Of a stretch of 64,000 bases of DNA, positions 1 to 12,154 are shown one piece after another. Both the position numbers and the translations under genes were made by a program. Source of the DNA: Bacteroidales bacterium. GTDB taxonomy: Bacteria > Bacteroidota > Bacteroidia > Bacteroidales > Muribaculaceae. The number at the start of each line of letters is the position of its first letter. The first letter of the stretch is position 1. Under the pieces are notes generated by a model that worked only from the letters and a program-made list of their open reading frames with translations, searched no databases and was not told where the DNA came from. The stretch covers positions 1 to 64,000 of the forward strand of contig SUXJ01000009.1 of assembly GCA_015061005.1 (NCBI GenBank). The letters are read 5' to 3'.

Positions 1-33
1 TGCTCATTTCGCACGTGCATTATTTATATAAAA

Positions 34-72
34 TAGGCGGTAAGCCCTTGATTGCGAAAAGCCTACCGCCTA
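34..72 (-). terminator. Terminator after ppdK
   Basis: A 9-bp perfect stem (34-42 pairs with 64-72) with a 21-base loop lies 21 bases past the ppdK stop codon. On the minus strand it is followed by TTTTATATAAATA. This fits a Rho-independent terminator, although the loop is long. Confidence 0.65.
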
Positions 73-93
73 AATCGTTAATAATCAAGTATC

Positions 94-2814
<2,721 letters not shown>

Positions 2815-2868
2815 AAGGTTAAGTTAAGTTTAATGTTAAATATTGTTGTGTTTTTAAAAATTCTTTTG

Positions 2869-2900
2869 CAAAGGTAGTGATTTTTTTGCGTTTTCTCAAC
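2869..2900 (-). promoter_or_regulatory. Promoter of ppdK
   Basis: On the minus strand the -7 box is TACCTTTG (2869-2876). A GTTG -33 box (2897-2900) lies 20 bases further upstream, which matches the Bacteroidetes sigma-70 consensus. The 5' untranslated region would be about 50 bases. Confidence 0.7.
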
Positions 2901-2912
2901 TTTCGGCAATAA

Positions 2913-4670
2913 TTAGTTGATACGAACGGGGCGTTTGGTTGAGGCATTGATGTAAATGCCGGGGAGCGGGTTGGAAATCACGCGGCGTCCTTGGAGGTCG
3001 AAGAGCTCGCGCTGAGCGGCTTCGTCGAGAGTGATTTCTTCGATGCCGGCTTCAGGATTTGCGCCCATCACAGTAGTAATTTCGCCGAGGTTTTCGCTGA
3101 TGATATACGCAGAACCGGGGAGCGCGGTTTCTTCAGTGGTGTAAGTGAAAGAGATGCCGTTTGCACTGAAGGCTGGCACGTAGCGTCCGGGGGCGTCGGT
3201 TTTCATTATCATTGTGCCGCCCATTGCGGTAGCCACCCACTTGGTGGTGTTTTCAACGATGAGGTCAACCGTTTCCTGACCTGCGGGCGCTTTCACGATG
3301 AAGGGGGTGTTGAGGTGAATCGGAGCTTCCAACTCTTCGATGTAAGCTTTGCCTCCGGAGAAGTCAGTGACGGTATAGGCTTTAACTCCTTCGGGAAGGT
3401 TTACGCCACAGGGCACGCATACCGATGCGTAGCCGTTTGCGTCAACGGGTACCGATATGGTGTTGACCGGTTCGATGTAGAAGCGCATGGCGTTTTCACG
3501 AGTGCCGTAGCCTACGAGGACGTTTGCTCCCGAGATTGTAAGCCAGTTTTCTTTGTCGGGTTGAGCAAAACGGTAGTAGCGTTGTTTGACGGCTGTGGTT
3601 TCTATCTGGAATGTATAAGCATCGTCATAAGAGGAGGTAAAACCGGGCTTGCTGCCTGAGTTGGCTGCGGTGAGATACTTCCGAATTGCGGGAAATTCGA
3701 TTTTGACTTTTGTGACATCTCCATTTACGGGACGGAATCTAACGAGCGCAAGGTCATCGGTAAATCCTTCGGCAGCAGTCCCGAATGCCGGAGTTACCAG
3801 TTCACGGCTAATTATTTCGCCACTTTCAGCGGTGGGGCTCAGAACGTTGCGATAGTAGCTGGAGCTCGGTCTGAGCGAGTTGCGCAAGCGGTAGTAGCAA
3901 CCTCCGTTGGGGAATCGAGACAGAATGGTTTGTTGGTAAATCTCTTCAATTTCCGCAAGCGAATAGTTGTCGGCATTGTTAAGTGCATATTCGAGTTCTT
4001 CGTAGTCGTAAGCCCCGAGGTAGTTTTTGGTGCGGTCGTTTGTTGTCACATTTTTAGCGTCGTCGAGGAAGTCGCGGTATTCCGTGAGCTTTGCTTCGCG
4101 ACCCGCCATGATTTTCGCTTCGATGGCTGCAATCTGATCTGCGGTAAGCGTTTCGTCATCGACCGAGCTGATTGTGAAGAACGCGTTTAGTTCGGTACGA
4201 ATAAAATCGCGGTCAAGGTCGTCGGCAAACACTGCTTTGCCTTCATATTCTTCCGGCATGCCGATAAAGTAGCCTCCACAGTCGAGCATCCAGTATTTCA
4301 GTTCATCGTTATACATAGGCACACAGTCAACGAGATCATCAGTGAGTACGGCCTTGTTTTTCGAATTTCCGTAAAGGAATTTTCCGGTGCCGAGGTTGTA
4401 TAAGTAGTATGCTTTTTCGGTTTTGCTGTAGTGAATGCTCCAGCGTGCTTCAGCGGAAGATCTGTCAACTTTTGCAGACGTTGCCGCAGATATAATGTCG
4501 CTGCCTTCCGTTGCGTGCAAGTATCCGCCACCAACGCTTGCCGCGCCAACGCGATTGATGTTGTAAATTGCATCGTTCTTGAACTCTGCCGCATCGCGAA
4601 TTGTGGCAGCCTCAGCCGATAATGCAACCGAACCGGCGAGAAGAACCAAAGTATATATAATGTGTTTCAT
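2913..4670 (-). CDS. Secreted protein with trefoil-like repeats and LQGRR-type C-terminal tail
   Basis: I do not recognise a named family for the 585-residue protein. It begins with a signal peptide (MKHIIYTLVLLAGSVALSAEA). Two regions resemble carbohydrate-binding beta-trefoil units: one near residues 35-110 with GGYLHATEG and YYLYNLGTGKFLYG, and one near residues 315-400 with RKYLTAANSG. A helical linker lies between them. The last about 40 residues (ELFDLQGRRV, LPGIYI, basic end) match the C-terminal tail seen on many secreted proteins of Prevotella and Muribaculaceae, which resembles type IX secretion sorting domains. The gene starts 26 bases after the M60 peptidase gene on the same strand, so the two are probably one transcript. 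A glycan-binding partner of the peptidase is an inference. Confidence 0.6.
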   Translation of the reverse strand: MKHIIYTLVLLAGSVALSAEAATIRDAAEFKNDAIYNINRVGAASVGGGYLHATEGSDIISAATSAKVDRSSAEARWSIHYSKTEKAYYLYNLGTGKFLYGNSKNKAVLTDDLVDCVPMYNDELKYWMLDCGGYFIGMPEEYEGKAVFADDLDRDFIRTELNAFFTISSVDDETLTADQIAAIEAKIMAGREAKLTEYRDFLDDAKNVTTNDRTKNYLGAYDYEELEYALNNADNYSLAEIEEIYQQTILSRFPNGGCYYRLRNSLRPSSSYYRNVLSPTAESGEIISRELVTPAFGTAAEGFTDDLALVRFRPVNGDVTKVKIEFPAIRKYLTAANSGSKPGFTSSYDDAYTFQIETTAVKQRYYRFAQPDKENWLTISGANVLVGYGTRENAMRFYIEPVNTISVPVDANGYASVCVPCGVNLPEGVKAYTVTDFSGGKAYIEELEAPIHLNTPFIVKAPAGQETVDLIVENTTKWVATAMGGTMIMKTDAPGRYVPAFSANGISFTYTTEETALPGSAYIISENLGEITTVMGANPEAGIEEITLDEAAQRELFDLQGRRVISNPLPGIYINASTKRPVRIN

Positions 4671-4696
4671 TGTTTGAGTAATCTGAGTTGTTGAAA

Positions 4697-7666
4697 TTAG
4701 TTGTCAGAGGGGAGAATTGGACGGTCATTGGGGAACACTGCCTGAGGACATTCCGTGGCCTTAATGGACGATATTTCGGCACGCATTTCCTCGGTGAGAG
4801 GCTTGATGATACCGGCGTCTTCAAGCGCTTGCATGTCGGCTTTGAATTCGTCATACATGTCATCGGTCATGATGTAATACTGAATGCCGTAGTCACCTTG
4901 TTCGAGGGCGCATACTGTCAGCACGCCGTAGCGTTCGAAGTAGCTCCAAAGGTTATAGCCGCATATGCGAGAAAGTTTGCGAATGCAGTTCATGATTGCC
5001 GGCGAAGAGTTGCGTTCCCAATTGTGAGTGGTTCCGGCGGGAGCGTCAATATAGCCTTCTTTTGTCCAGCACGAGTTGGGGAAGAGTTCTTTGAATTGCT
5101 CTGTTTTATTGATGTTGCAGCCCATTGCTTTATTGCCGTTGAAGATCGATACGAGGAGTTCATATTTGTCAACGGTGGTCTTGCCGGGCTCAACAGATGA
5201 GCCGTGTTCGAAGTCGTTTTGACGCATGGCCTCAAACATGTCGGGGAAGAGGTCGGGCTTGCCGTTTCTCTCAAAGTAATACATGAGATTAACATACGGA
5301 CCGAGGATGAGCTCGCCGTTGTTGCTGCTGTATGCTTCGATGGCGTTGAGAGCGGTGCGAGGATTTACGATGTTTTGAGCTTCGTTGTCGTATGTCTTAT
5401 TGTTTGCAAAGCGTTTCGACGGATATTTGGGTTGATTAATGGCAAATTCTTTGAGTTTGTTGTTCCAGAAGAATGCGCGACCCTCTTGTGCCGCTTTCGC
5501 TGCATCGGAACGGAGCGACATTACGATGTTGTCGCCGGAGTTTGCCGTTTTTGTTTCTCCGTCTTTGTCGGGAGCTGTAATTTCGCGGTTGTAGTTGTCG
5601 TCAAGGAAGATGCGACGCATCACCGAGGGCTGTTCGTTGCCATTGCGGTCAACGTAGTCTTGCCATTTGTCGCGCGGATAGCGCCCGGGGTCTGTTGCAA
5701 CGGGGTAACCCATGTGAACAACATTGTAAGCGGAGAAGATGTTGTTGGTAACTTCAGCCATGCCGGTCCAACGGAAGTAGGGTGCCATTTGGTGTTGGTG
5801 ACCCCATTCGTGTGAGAGACCCCAAACGGCGTCGCTGTCATGGGAGATAAGGTTGTCGGGGTTACAAACGCGATATTGTGTGTCATACATGAACGTGGGG
5901 CCACGTCCGCCTTGATACATGTAGTAGTTGTAGTTCACGTAAGTCATTGTGCGATTGGCGGGCACTCGGTTATATTTGTCGAGGCCGAGTACTCGGTGTT
6001 CCCACATAACGATCTGGTCAAGCACGTTGATATAGCGCACGTATTGACCTGCAGCATATTGCTTCATTGCGTTGGTTTGCCAAACGGCGTGGAAACGTGA
6101 GCCCATAACGTCGATACACGGATAAACCGCATTGTCGAGGATTTGCTGATTCTCGGCGTTAGTGTTGTAGGCGGTGAGTATGCCATTGTATAAGCCGCCT
6201 ACCACGTGAACGGTAACCGGATTCTTCTGACCGGCAGCTGCTGCTTCATCATCAAAGTTATTGATGTAGAGCAGACACATTTGGTCTCCTTCAACGCGAT
6301 GGTCGGCCTTGCGATCGCGAACGGGAATGTTTATAATGTTCAAACCGTTGACCAATCCCGCAGCGTAGTCTTGCAGATGCCAAGAAATAGTGTTGTCTTC
6401 TTCGTCTTGGTATTGCTCGTGTCCGTGCCAATAAACCATGCGCAATTCAACAGAGCCTTTGTTTTCCGGAATGCCGCTGACCATGATGGCATAGCTTCCG
6501 GGAGTCAGGGCCACGCCGGTCACTCCTGCTGTTTGGTCATATAACTTGCCGGGGGAGCACATTTCTTCGGCAAGAGTTGAGGGTGATTTCAGAACTTCGT
6601 GGGTGGAAACCAAGTTTTCGGAAGAGTAGGTGCCGTCAAACATGAGTTGAGCCAACTGCTTGTAGAACGGGTCGGTCATGGCTGCAATTTGTTCAGCTGT
6701 TACTCCGTCTTTGAGCTTAGAGCAAACTTCATCGGCAAACATCGCCTTATCGGCTTCGGCTTCTGCCGTGGCGGGTTTGAAGAACCGCATTTCAGCACAA
6801 GAAGCATAGCAGAGTGAGCTGTTTTGTTCATTGGTGCCGGACTGAACCGTGAAGCGAATACCGCGAATCCCCTTTTGAAATTCTTCCGGAATTTTCACAT
6901 GAGATTCAGTGGTTGATTTTTTGAAATCGTAGGGTTTGTCGGAAATGGGTGTCCACAAAAGGTTGTCTTCAGCACCCTCGCTCCATGTTGCCACTTCGAT
7001 GCTTACTTTGCCGAAGTTGCCGTTTTGACTGCCGCCGGATGAACGGGGCACGTAAGCAATCTTGCCGATTTCGACCGATTTATCTGCATCTGCAGTGGCT
7101 GACGTAAAATAGTATTCCAATACGGGCCACTGGTCGGGATCGGTCGGGTCAAAGCCGCTATAGTTTGAGTGGTAAATGGTTGCGGTGTTGCCGTCATGGC
7201 TCAGGTTTATGCCTTCGCCGTTTTGGGGCTTGGCATTCGCATGCTTGCTTGCGTCAAGTGAGCGGACCACCTTGACCATTGAAGCCTCGATTGCGGCTTG
7301 AGCAGCCTCGGTGATGTTCCAACCGGGTTGAGTTACCGAGAGGGTTGAAGTGTTACCTTCCGGGTCGCGAAGAGTCAGCAATGCCGTGCGTGAGGTTGCT
7401 GATTTGTTTTCGTCAACAGAGAGGATTATTTGTTTTTTTGAAATGTGGGCTTTTATCCAATCGGTTGAGGAGATTGAATTATTAAACCTTGAGTAGGACG
7501 GGATAATCATTTCGGTGGCTTGGTTGTCTTCAAGAGTGATGACACCATTGCCCATAACCAATGCACTTATGGCTGACGCTGGTACTTCTTGTTGAGCTAA
7601 CGTCAGAGGCGTAGCTGAAAAGAGTACGGCTCCGAGCAGCATTGCTTTGATGATATTAGATTTCAT
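4697..7666 (-). CDS. Secreted M60-family (mucinase-like) metallopeptidase with BACON and F5/8-type domains
   Basis: This is a predicted zinc metallopeptidase of the M60/enhancin family; characterised relatives cleave mucin-type glycoproteins. The 989-residue protein has a signal peptide (first about 25 residues). A BACON-like domain follows at about 30-115, ending in LSVTQPGW, then a galactose-binding (F5/8 type C-like) domain at about 130-295. The peptidase domain carries the gluzincin motif HEWGH (H619, E620, H623) and a third ligand E638 in GMAEVTNN. No C-terminal sorting tail is present, unlike its downstream neighbour. Secretion through the Sec system to the periplasm or surface is likely. 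A divergent promoter pair separates it from the helicase gene. The family assignment is strong; the mucin substrate is inferred from relatives. Confidence 0.88.
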   Translation of the reverse strand: MKSNIIKAMLLGAVLFSATPLTLAQQEVPASAISALVMGNGVITLEDNQATEMIIPSYSRFNNSISSTDWIKAHISKKQIILSVDENKSATSRTALLTLRDPEGNTSTLSVTQPGWNITEAAQAAIEASMVKVVRSLDASKHANAKPQNGEGINLSHDGNTATIYHSNYSGFDPTDPDQWPVLEYYFTSATADADKSVEIGKIAYVPRSSGGSQNGNFGKVSIEVATWSEGAEDNLLWTPISDKPYDFKKSTTESHVKIPEEFQKGIRGIRFTVQSGTNEQNSSLCYASCAEMRFFKPATAEAEADKAMFADEVCSKLKDGVTAEQIAAMTDPFYKQLAQLMFDGTYSSENLVSTHEVLKSPSTLAEEMCSPGKLYDQTAGVTGVALTPGSYAIMVSGIPENKGSVELRMVYWHGHEQYQDEEDNTISWHLQDYAAGLVNGLNIINIPVRDRKADHRVEGDQMCLLYINNFDDEAAAAGQKNPVTVHVVGGLYNGILTAYNTNAENQQILDNAVYPCIDVMGSRFHAVWQTNAMKQYAAGQYVRYINVLDQIVMWEHRVLGLDKYNRVPANRTMTYVNYNYYMYQGGRGPTFMYDTQYRVCNPDNLISHDSDAVWGLSHEWGHQHQMAPYFRWTGMAEVTNNIFSAYNVVHMGYPVATDPGRYPRDKWQDYVDRNGNEQPSVMRRIFLDDNYNREITAPDKDGETKTANSGDNIVMSLRSDAAKAAQEGRAFFWNNKLKEFAINQPKYPSKRFANNKTYDNEAQNIVNPRTALNAIEAYSSNNGELILGPYVNLMYYFERNGKPDLFPDMFEAMRQNDFEHGSSVEPGKTTVDKYELLVSIFNGNKAMGCNINKTEQFKELFPNSCWTKEGYIDAPAGTTHNWERNSSPAIMNCIRKLSRICGYNLWSYFERYGVLTVCALEQGDYGIQYYIMTDDMYDEFKADMQALEDAGIIKPLTEEMRAEISSIKATECPQAVFPNDRPILPSDN

Positions 7667-7712
7667 AAATAATGAATAAAAAATGAATAATCAACGAGGA
7701 TATAGTATGCCG

Positions 7713-7744
7713 CAAAATTAAGCAAATTTTCTCTCCAAAGCAAA
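7713..7744 (-). promoter_or_regulatory. Promoter of the M60 peptidase operon
   Basis: On the minus strand TAATTTTG (7713-7720) is the -7 box and TTTG (7741-7744) the -33 box, with a 20-base spacer. It lies about 47 bases before the peptidase ATG and diverges from the helicase promoter. Confidence 0.65.
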
Positions 7745-7782
7745 AGATTTTTTGAAATTTAGAATTTTTCAGAAAAATGGTG

Positions 7783-7790
7783 TAAATTTG
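7783..7790 (+). promoter_or_regulatory. -7 box for the DEAD-box helicase gene
   Basis: TAAATTTG matches TAnnTTTG and ends 28 bases before the helicase ATG. No good TTTG is found at -33. Confidence 0.55.
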
Positions 7791-7817
7791 CAGTAAACCA
7801 AAATTTGCAAAAGTAAT

Positions 7818-9089
7818 ATGGTATTTGAAGACTTGGATTTGACCGACGACGTGTTGGACGCACTATATGATATGCACTTTGAGCAATGCACCCCGATTCA
7901 AGAGAAAGCTATTCCGGCGGCCTTGAGCGGGCGCGATGTGATTGCCGTGGCGCAAACAGGGACCGGCAAGACCGCAGCGTTTCTCCTTCCCGTCATTAAC
8001 GAGTTAGGCAAGCGTGAGGCTTCGGATAAAATCAAGTGTGTGGTGATGACGCCCACGCGCGAACTTGCGCTGCAAATAGACGGTCAAATGCAAGGCTTCA
8101 GTTATTTCCTCCCCATCAGTTCCCTCCCTATATACGGAGGAACTGACGGAGAAGGCTATGCCCGACAACAGCACGGGTTGAAGATGGGAGCGGAAGTGGT
8201 GATAGCCACTCCGGGTCGATTGTTGGCACACTTGTCGATGGGGTATGTTGACTTGTCGGAGGTGGAATTTTTTATCCTTGACGAGGCAGACCGAATGCTC
8301 GACATGGGATTTTATGATGATATTATGCAGATTGCCCAGAGATTGCCCGAGACGCGTCAAACTTTGATGTTTTCTGCAACGATGCCTCCCAAGATACAGA
8401 AAATGGCAAGAAAACTGCTTCACAACCCGATTGAAGTTAAGATTGCGGTTAGCAAGCCCACCGACAAGGTGCATCAGATGGCGTATCTGTGTGGCGAGCG
8501 GAGGAAGGAGGCTTTGTTATGCCATTTGTTTGAAACAATTAATGCAAAGCGCGTCATCGTGTTTGCTTCATCAAAGCTCAAGGTGAAAGAATTGGCTCGC
8601 AGCTTGAAACGCAAGAATATGGCGGTGGGTGAGATGCATAGCGACTTGGAACAAAATGTGCGAGAGGAAGTTATGCGCAAATTTCGCGCCGGAAAGATTG
8701 ATGTTTTGGTTGCCACGGACATAGTGGCTCGCGGCATAGATATTGATGATATTACCATGGTGGTGAATTTCGATGTGCCCCATGATGCGGAGGACTATGT
8801 GCACCGCATAGGCCGCACGGCTCGTGCCGGCGAAGAGGGCGTTGCAGTGACCCTCGTAGGAGAGCGCGAGCGCAGGAAGTTCAAGTATATTGAAGATTTT
8901 TTTGGTAAGCCCGTTGAACGCGGTGAAATTCCTGCGGAGATAGGAGATGCCATAGAGGAGCAATGTCGCGATGAAAAACCGCAAAAACGCTACGGGCAGG
9001 CGCGAGGCAGGGCTGATAAGCCGCGTCGCCGTTTTCAGCATCGAAGGCACAAGAGAGGCAGCGGAGGCTCAACTGCAGTGCAGAGCTAA
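7818..9089 (+). CDS. DEAD-box RNA helicase, RhlE-like
   Basis: This is an ATP-dependent RNA helicase of 423 residues, likely acting in ribosome assembly or RNA turnover. The Q motif region reads FEQCTPIQEKAIP. Motif I is AQTGTGK at residues 45-51. Motif Ia is PTREL, Ib is TPGR, II is DEAD at 155-158, III is SAT, and VI is HRIGRTAR beginning at H329. The last about 40 residues are rich in Arg, Lys and Gly, as in RhlE-type proteins, and probably bind RNA non-specifically. The gene has its own promoter, divergent from the M60 operon, and no partner gene. Bacteroidales encode several paralogues, so a specific gene symbol is not justified. Confidence 0.93.
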   Translation: MVFEDLDLTDDVLDALYDMHFEQCTPIQEKAIPAALSGRDVIAVAQTGTGKTAAFLLPVINELGKREASDKIKCVVMTPTRELALQIDGQMQGFSYFLPISSLPIYGGTDGEGYARQQHGLKMGAEVVIATPGRLLAHLSMGYVDLSEVEFFILDEADRMLDMGFYDDIMQIAQRLPETRQTLMFSATMPPKIQKMARKLLHNPIEVKIAVSKPTDKVHQMAYLCGERRKEALLCHLFETINAKRVIVFASSKLKVKELARSLKRKNMAVGEMHSDLEQNVREEVMRKFRAGKIDVLVATDIVARGIDIDDITMVVNFDVPHDAEDYVHRIGRTARAGEEGVAVTLVGERERRKFKYIEDFFGKPVERGEIPAEIGDAIEEQCRDEKPQKRYGQARGRADKPRRRFQHRRHKRGSGGSTAVQS

Positions 9090-9178
9090 CTTCGTGATGA
9101 AATCGTGAGACAGCCGAATTTGTGGCGTGGCAAATAGCTTAAAGTTTGTGAAATAGATTACTTAACTGCCTGAGTTAA

Positions 9179-9210
9179 TTGGTGTGAACGGGGTTTTTTT
9201 CATAACTTTG
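9179..9210 (+). promoter_or_regulatory. Promoter of the LRR protein gene
   Basis: TTG (9179-9181), a 21-base spacer, then TAACTTTG (9203-9210). The ATG follows at 9249. Confidence 0.65.
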
Positions 9211-9248
9211 CGTGTCCGATAACTAATAAAATTTTCACTCACAGAAAT

Positions 9249-10373
9249 ATGAAAAGACTCATCTTTATGATGCTGCTATCGGTTGGCTCGATTCCATGTT
9301 TCTCGGAAGTTAAAACCGGTTGGCTTAATAATAGAATTTCGTGGACGTTGGCCGATAGTATCCTGACTATTGAGGGACGAGGAGCAATGCCCTCGTATAA
9401 CACAACCAATATAGCGCAGTTGCCGTGGCAAGATGAAGAAATGGCTGAGGGGGTAGCAAAGATTGTCGTTTCAGAAGGGATTACCGAGATAGGGGCTTAC
9501 TGCTTTGGCAGTCGCACTTATATCCGTGATGTGCGCAATGAAAGTGAACATACTTATTATGCCACTCAGGGGGCAACAACTACTGAATTATTCTGCAACA
9601 TAAAAGACGTGATATTACCGAAGACGCTGAAGAAAATCAGTCATCATGCGTTTGCCAGAATGCCGTTGTCGCACATTGCTTTCCCGGAAGGACTGGAGGA
9701 AATTTCTTCGGGCGCATTTACCAATACGGCGTTGCAATGCGTGATTTTACCCTCTACGATAGTGAAGCTCGGGGCGGAGGCATTTTGCGGATGTAAGAAT
9801 CTGCGTGCCATAGATTTTAATTATTTGGCATTAAAGATTCCTGCCGGCTTGCTTTTTGATGCGGAAAACTTGCGTTTGGTAATGCACCCGTCAAATATAA
9901 AATCGGTAGCGGACAATTCCTTTGAATCCACTCCGCTCGACGGCATTTCGGGCGAACATCTTCTGGAAGTGTTTCGCACAGATGGAGTCGGTTACTATTT
10001 GGACAGTTTCTTGCCGCTACGCAGAGATTTTCAAGGAAGTGATGAGGAATATGAAGCGGAGCGAAACAAGGTATTAGACAAATTTTATGCTCAGGAAGCA
10101 AAGAATGCCACCTCAATGTTTGAACTGGATCGTTTGACTCTGATGCCATATGATGAGGAGAGCGGAACATGCCGAATCGAAACGGTGCATCACGGCACAC
10201 TGTTATTGCCGCTGACTCCCGAGCAGGCACGAATCCTCAAGGCTCGTTGGCCCAAAATCCGCAAAGCGGCTCAGCCGGTGTATCTTCCCGTTAACGGGCA
10301 AGTTGAATTGCAATCGGTGAATTTCCCGGTGGCAAATGAGCTGCTCGTTGCCGCTCTGATAAAAAATGACTAA
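9249..10373 (+). CDS. BspA-like leucine-rich-repeat (LRR_5) secreted protein
   Basis: The 374-residue protein starts with a signal peptide (MKRLIFMMLLSVGSIPCFS). From about residue 60 to 215 it carries LRR_5 (BspA/TpLRR-type) repeats, recognisable by units such as LKKISHHAFARMPLSHIAFP and VKLGAEAFCGCKNLRAIDF. The C-terminal about 150 residues are not repeats and have no domain I know. BspA-type proteins are often surface or periplasmic and bind host or bacterial ligands, but no ligand can be read here. There is no lipobox and no LQGRR tail. Its stop codon TAA is also the first three bases of the promoter for the next gene. Confidence 0.75.
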   Translation: MKRLIFMMLLSVGSIPCFSEVKTGWLNNRISWTLADSILTIEGRGAMPSYNTTNIAQLPWQDEEMAEGVAKIVVSEGITEIGAYCFGSRTYIRDVRNESEHTYYATQGATTTELFCNIKDVILPKTLKKISHHAFARMPLSHIAFPEGLEEISSGAFTNTALQCVILPSTIVKLGAEAFCGCKNLRAIDFNYLALKIPAGLLFDAENLRLVMHPSNIKSVADNSFESTPLDGISGEHLLEVFRTDGVGYYLDSFLPLRRDFQGSDEEYEAERNKVLDKFYAQEAKNATSMFELDRLTLMPYDEESGTCRIETVHHGTLLLPLTPEQARILKARWPKIRKAAQPVYLPVNGQVELQSVNFPVANELLVAALIKND

Positions 10374-10378
10374 CTTTG
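10348..10378 (+). promoter_or_regulatory. Promoter of the yqeY-serS-ilv operon
   Basis: TTG (10348-10350) inside the LRR gene, a 20-base spacer, then TAACTTTG (10371-10378). The TAA of the -7 box is the stop codon of the LRR gene. The TTG inside the box could be read as an in-frame start of the next gene, but it lies upstream of the expected transcription start. Confidence 0.7.
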
Positions 10379-10405
10379 CACTTTTCAAACATACACGATA
10401 AGAAT

Positions 10406-10855
10406 ATGAACCTATTTGATCAAATCAGTGCTGATATAAAGAGCGCAATGCTTGCCCGTGAAAAGGTGCGCCTTGAGGCGCTTCGCGGCGTTAAAAAAGA
10501 GTTTATTGAAGCTAAAACCGCAAAAGGTGCCAACGGAGAATTGACAGACGAAGTTGCCATGAAGATTCTTGCCAAGATGGTTAAGCAGCGTAAGGAAACC
10601 GCTGAATTGTATGCGGCTCAAAATCGTCCGGAGTTGGCCGAAAACGAATTGGCGGAAGCTGCCGTTATTGAAGGGTATCTACCGAAGGCTCTCTCGGAAG
10701 AAGAACTTACGGCAGAACTCAAAAAAATCATAGCCGAGGTTGGTGCAACGTCTGCCAAGGAAATGGGACGCGTCATGGGTGTGGCCTCCAAGGCTTTGGC
10801 CGGACGTGCTGACGGCAAGGTTATCAGTGCAAAAGTTCGCGAATTGCTCAGCTAA
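10406..10855 (+). CDS. GatB/YqeY domain-containing protein
   Basis: This is a 149-residue protein of the GatB/YqeY family, made of the tRNA-binding-like helical domain also found at the C terminus of GatB (Asp/Glu-tRNA amidotransferase). Visible family features are the N-terminal MNLFDQISADIKSAM, the KMVKQRKETAELY helix and the C-terminal MGRVMGVASKALAGRADG segment. Its role is not firmly known; a tRNA-related function is inferred from the domain and from serS 26 bases downstream. The start at 10406 is chosen because the longer frame begins at a TTG inside the promoter -7 box. Confidence 0.88.
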   Translation: MNLFDQISADIKSAMLAREKVRLEALRGVKKEFIEAKTAKGANGELTDEVAMKILAKMVKQRKETAELYAAQNRPELAENELAEAAVIEGYLPKALSEEELTAELKKIIAEVGATSAKEMGRVMGVASKALAGRADGKVISAKVRELLS

Positions 10856-10881
10856 AAAAACATTGAAATATAAGATACATT

Positions 10882-12153
10882 ATGCTTACCATACAGCAAA
10901 TTAAGGAAGATCCTCAAGAATGTGTGCGTCGCTTGGCCATTAAAGGCTTTGATGGCGCAGAACCTATTAAGAACGTGCTTGAAGCAGATGAGGCACGTCG
11001 AGCCTTACAGCTTAAAAACGATAATCTTGCGGCAGAGTTGAATAAACTTGCTGCATCAATCGGTGCATTGATGAAACAAGGCAAAAAAGATGATGCAGAA
11101 GTAATCAAGGCGCAAGTGGCGGCAATCAAAGAAGATCAGAAGTCGATAGCCGCTGAATTGTCGGAGTGTGAAGCCGAGATTCGCAACATATTGCTCAGTA
11201 TCCCCAATCTTCCGTATGCCGGCGTGCCCGAGGGAAGAACCGCCGCCGACAATATAGTGGAAAAAACCGGTGGGGTAATGCCCGAATTGCCCGGCGATGC
11301 CCTTGCGCATTGGGATCTTGCCAAAAAATATAATTTGATTGATTTTGATTTGGGAGTGAAGATAACAGGCGCCGGCTTCCCCGTTTATATCGGCAAGGGA
11401 GCGCGTTTGCAGCGTGCTCTGATTCAATTCTTCCTTGATCAGGCAAATGAAGCGGGCTATTTGGAAGTTCAGCCTCCTTATGTCGTTAACGAAGCCTCCG
11501 GCATTGGTACCGGTCAGCTTCCCGACAAGGAGGGACAAATGTATCATTGTCAGCTCGATAACTTGTATTTGATTCCCACGGCTGAAGTTCCGGTGACAAA
11601 TCTGTATCGCGACGTTATCATTCCCGGCGAACAGTTGCCGAAGAAAAATTGCGCATACAGTGCTTGTTTTCGTCGTGAGGCAGGCAGTTATGGCAAGGAT
11701 GTGCGCGGACTTAATCGCTTGCACCAGTTTGATAAGGTGGAAATCGTGCGCATAGAAAAGCCGGAGGATTCTTATGCTGCTCTCGAGGAGATGAAAGATC
11801 ATGTTCAAGGACTGCTTGAAAAGCTCGGTCTGCCTTGGCATATTTTGCGTCTGTGTGGCGGCGATATGAGTTTCACCTCCGCCATTACCTTTGACTTTGA
11901 GGTTTGGAGCGGTGCTCAGCAGCGATGGTTGGAGGTTTCATCTGTGTCGAACTTCGAAACATATCAAGCCAATCGCTTGAAGTGTCGTTATCGCGGTGCG
12001 GATAAAAAGACGGCTCTTTGTCATACCTTGAACGGCTCGGCGTTGGCTCTGCCTCGAATCATGGCGGCACTTCTTGAAAACAATCAAACTCCGGAAGGCA
12101 TTAAAGTGCCCGAGTGTTTGCAAAAATATACCGGATTCTCAATAATTGATTGA
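10882..12153 (+). CDS. serS: Seryl-tRNA synthetase
   Basis: This class II aminoacyl-tRNA synthetase charges tRNA-Ser with serine. It has 423 residues, the usual length. The N-terminal long coiled-coil arm (about residues 30-105, rich in Lys, Glu and Ala) reaches to the long variable arm of tRNA-Ser. The catalytic core shows motif 2 as [14 protein letters not shown] and motif 3 near the C terminus in [19 protein letters not shown]. The gene follows yqeY after 26 bases, and ilvD begins one base after its stop codon, so translation and transcription are probably coupled into the ilv genes. There is no sign of a separate promoter for ilvD. Confidence 0.97.
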   Translation: MLTIQQIKEDPQECVRRLAIKGFDGAEPIKNVLEADEARRALQLKNDNLAAELNKLAASIGALMKQGKKDDAEVIKAQVAAIKEDQKSIAAELSECEAEIRNILLSIPNLPYAGVPEGRTAADNIVEKTGGVMPELPGDALAHWDLAKKYNLIDFDLGVKITGAGFPVYIGKGARLQRALIQFFLDQANEAGYLEVQPPYVVNEASGIGTGQLPDKEGQMYHCQLDNLYLIPTAEVPVTNLYRDVIIPGEQLPKKNCAYSACFRREAGSYGKDVRGLNRLHQFDKVEIVRIEKPEDSYAALEEMKDHVQGLLEKLGLPWHILRLCGGDMSFTSAITFDFEVWSGAQQRWLEVSSVSNFETYQANRLKCRYRGADKKTALCHTLNGSALALPRIMAALLENNQTPEGIKVPECLQKYTGFSIID

Positions 12154-12154
12154 T

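Noticed and set aside
10376..10405. TTG start giving yqeY ten more residues
   Set aside because: The TTG is part of TAACTTTG, upstream of the expected transcription start. The same argument removes the longer starts of GT2 (30657), rlmN (31649), hflX (41731) and the receiver gene (60847).
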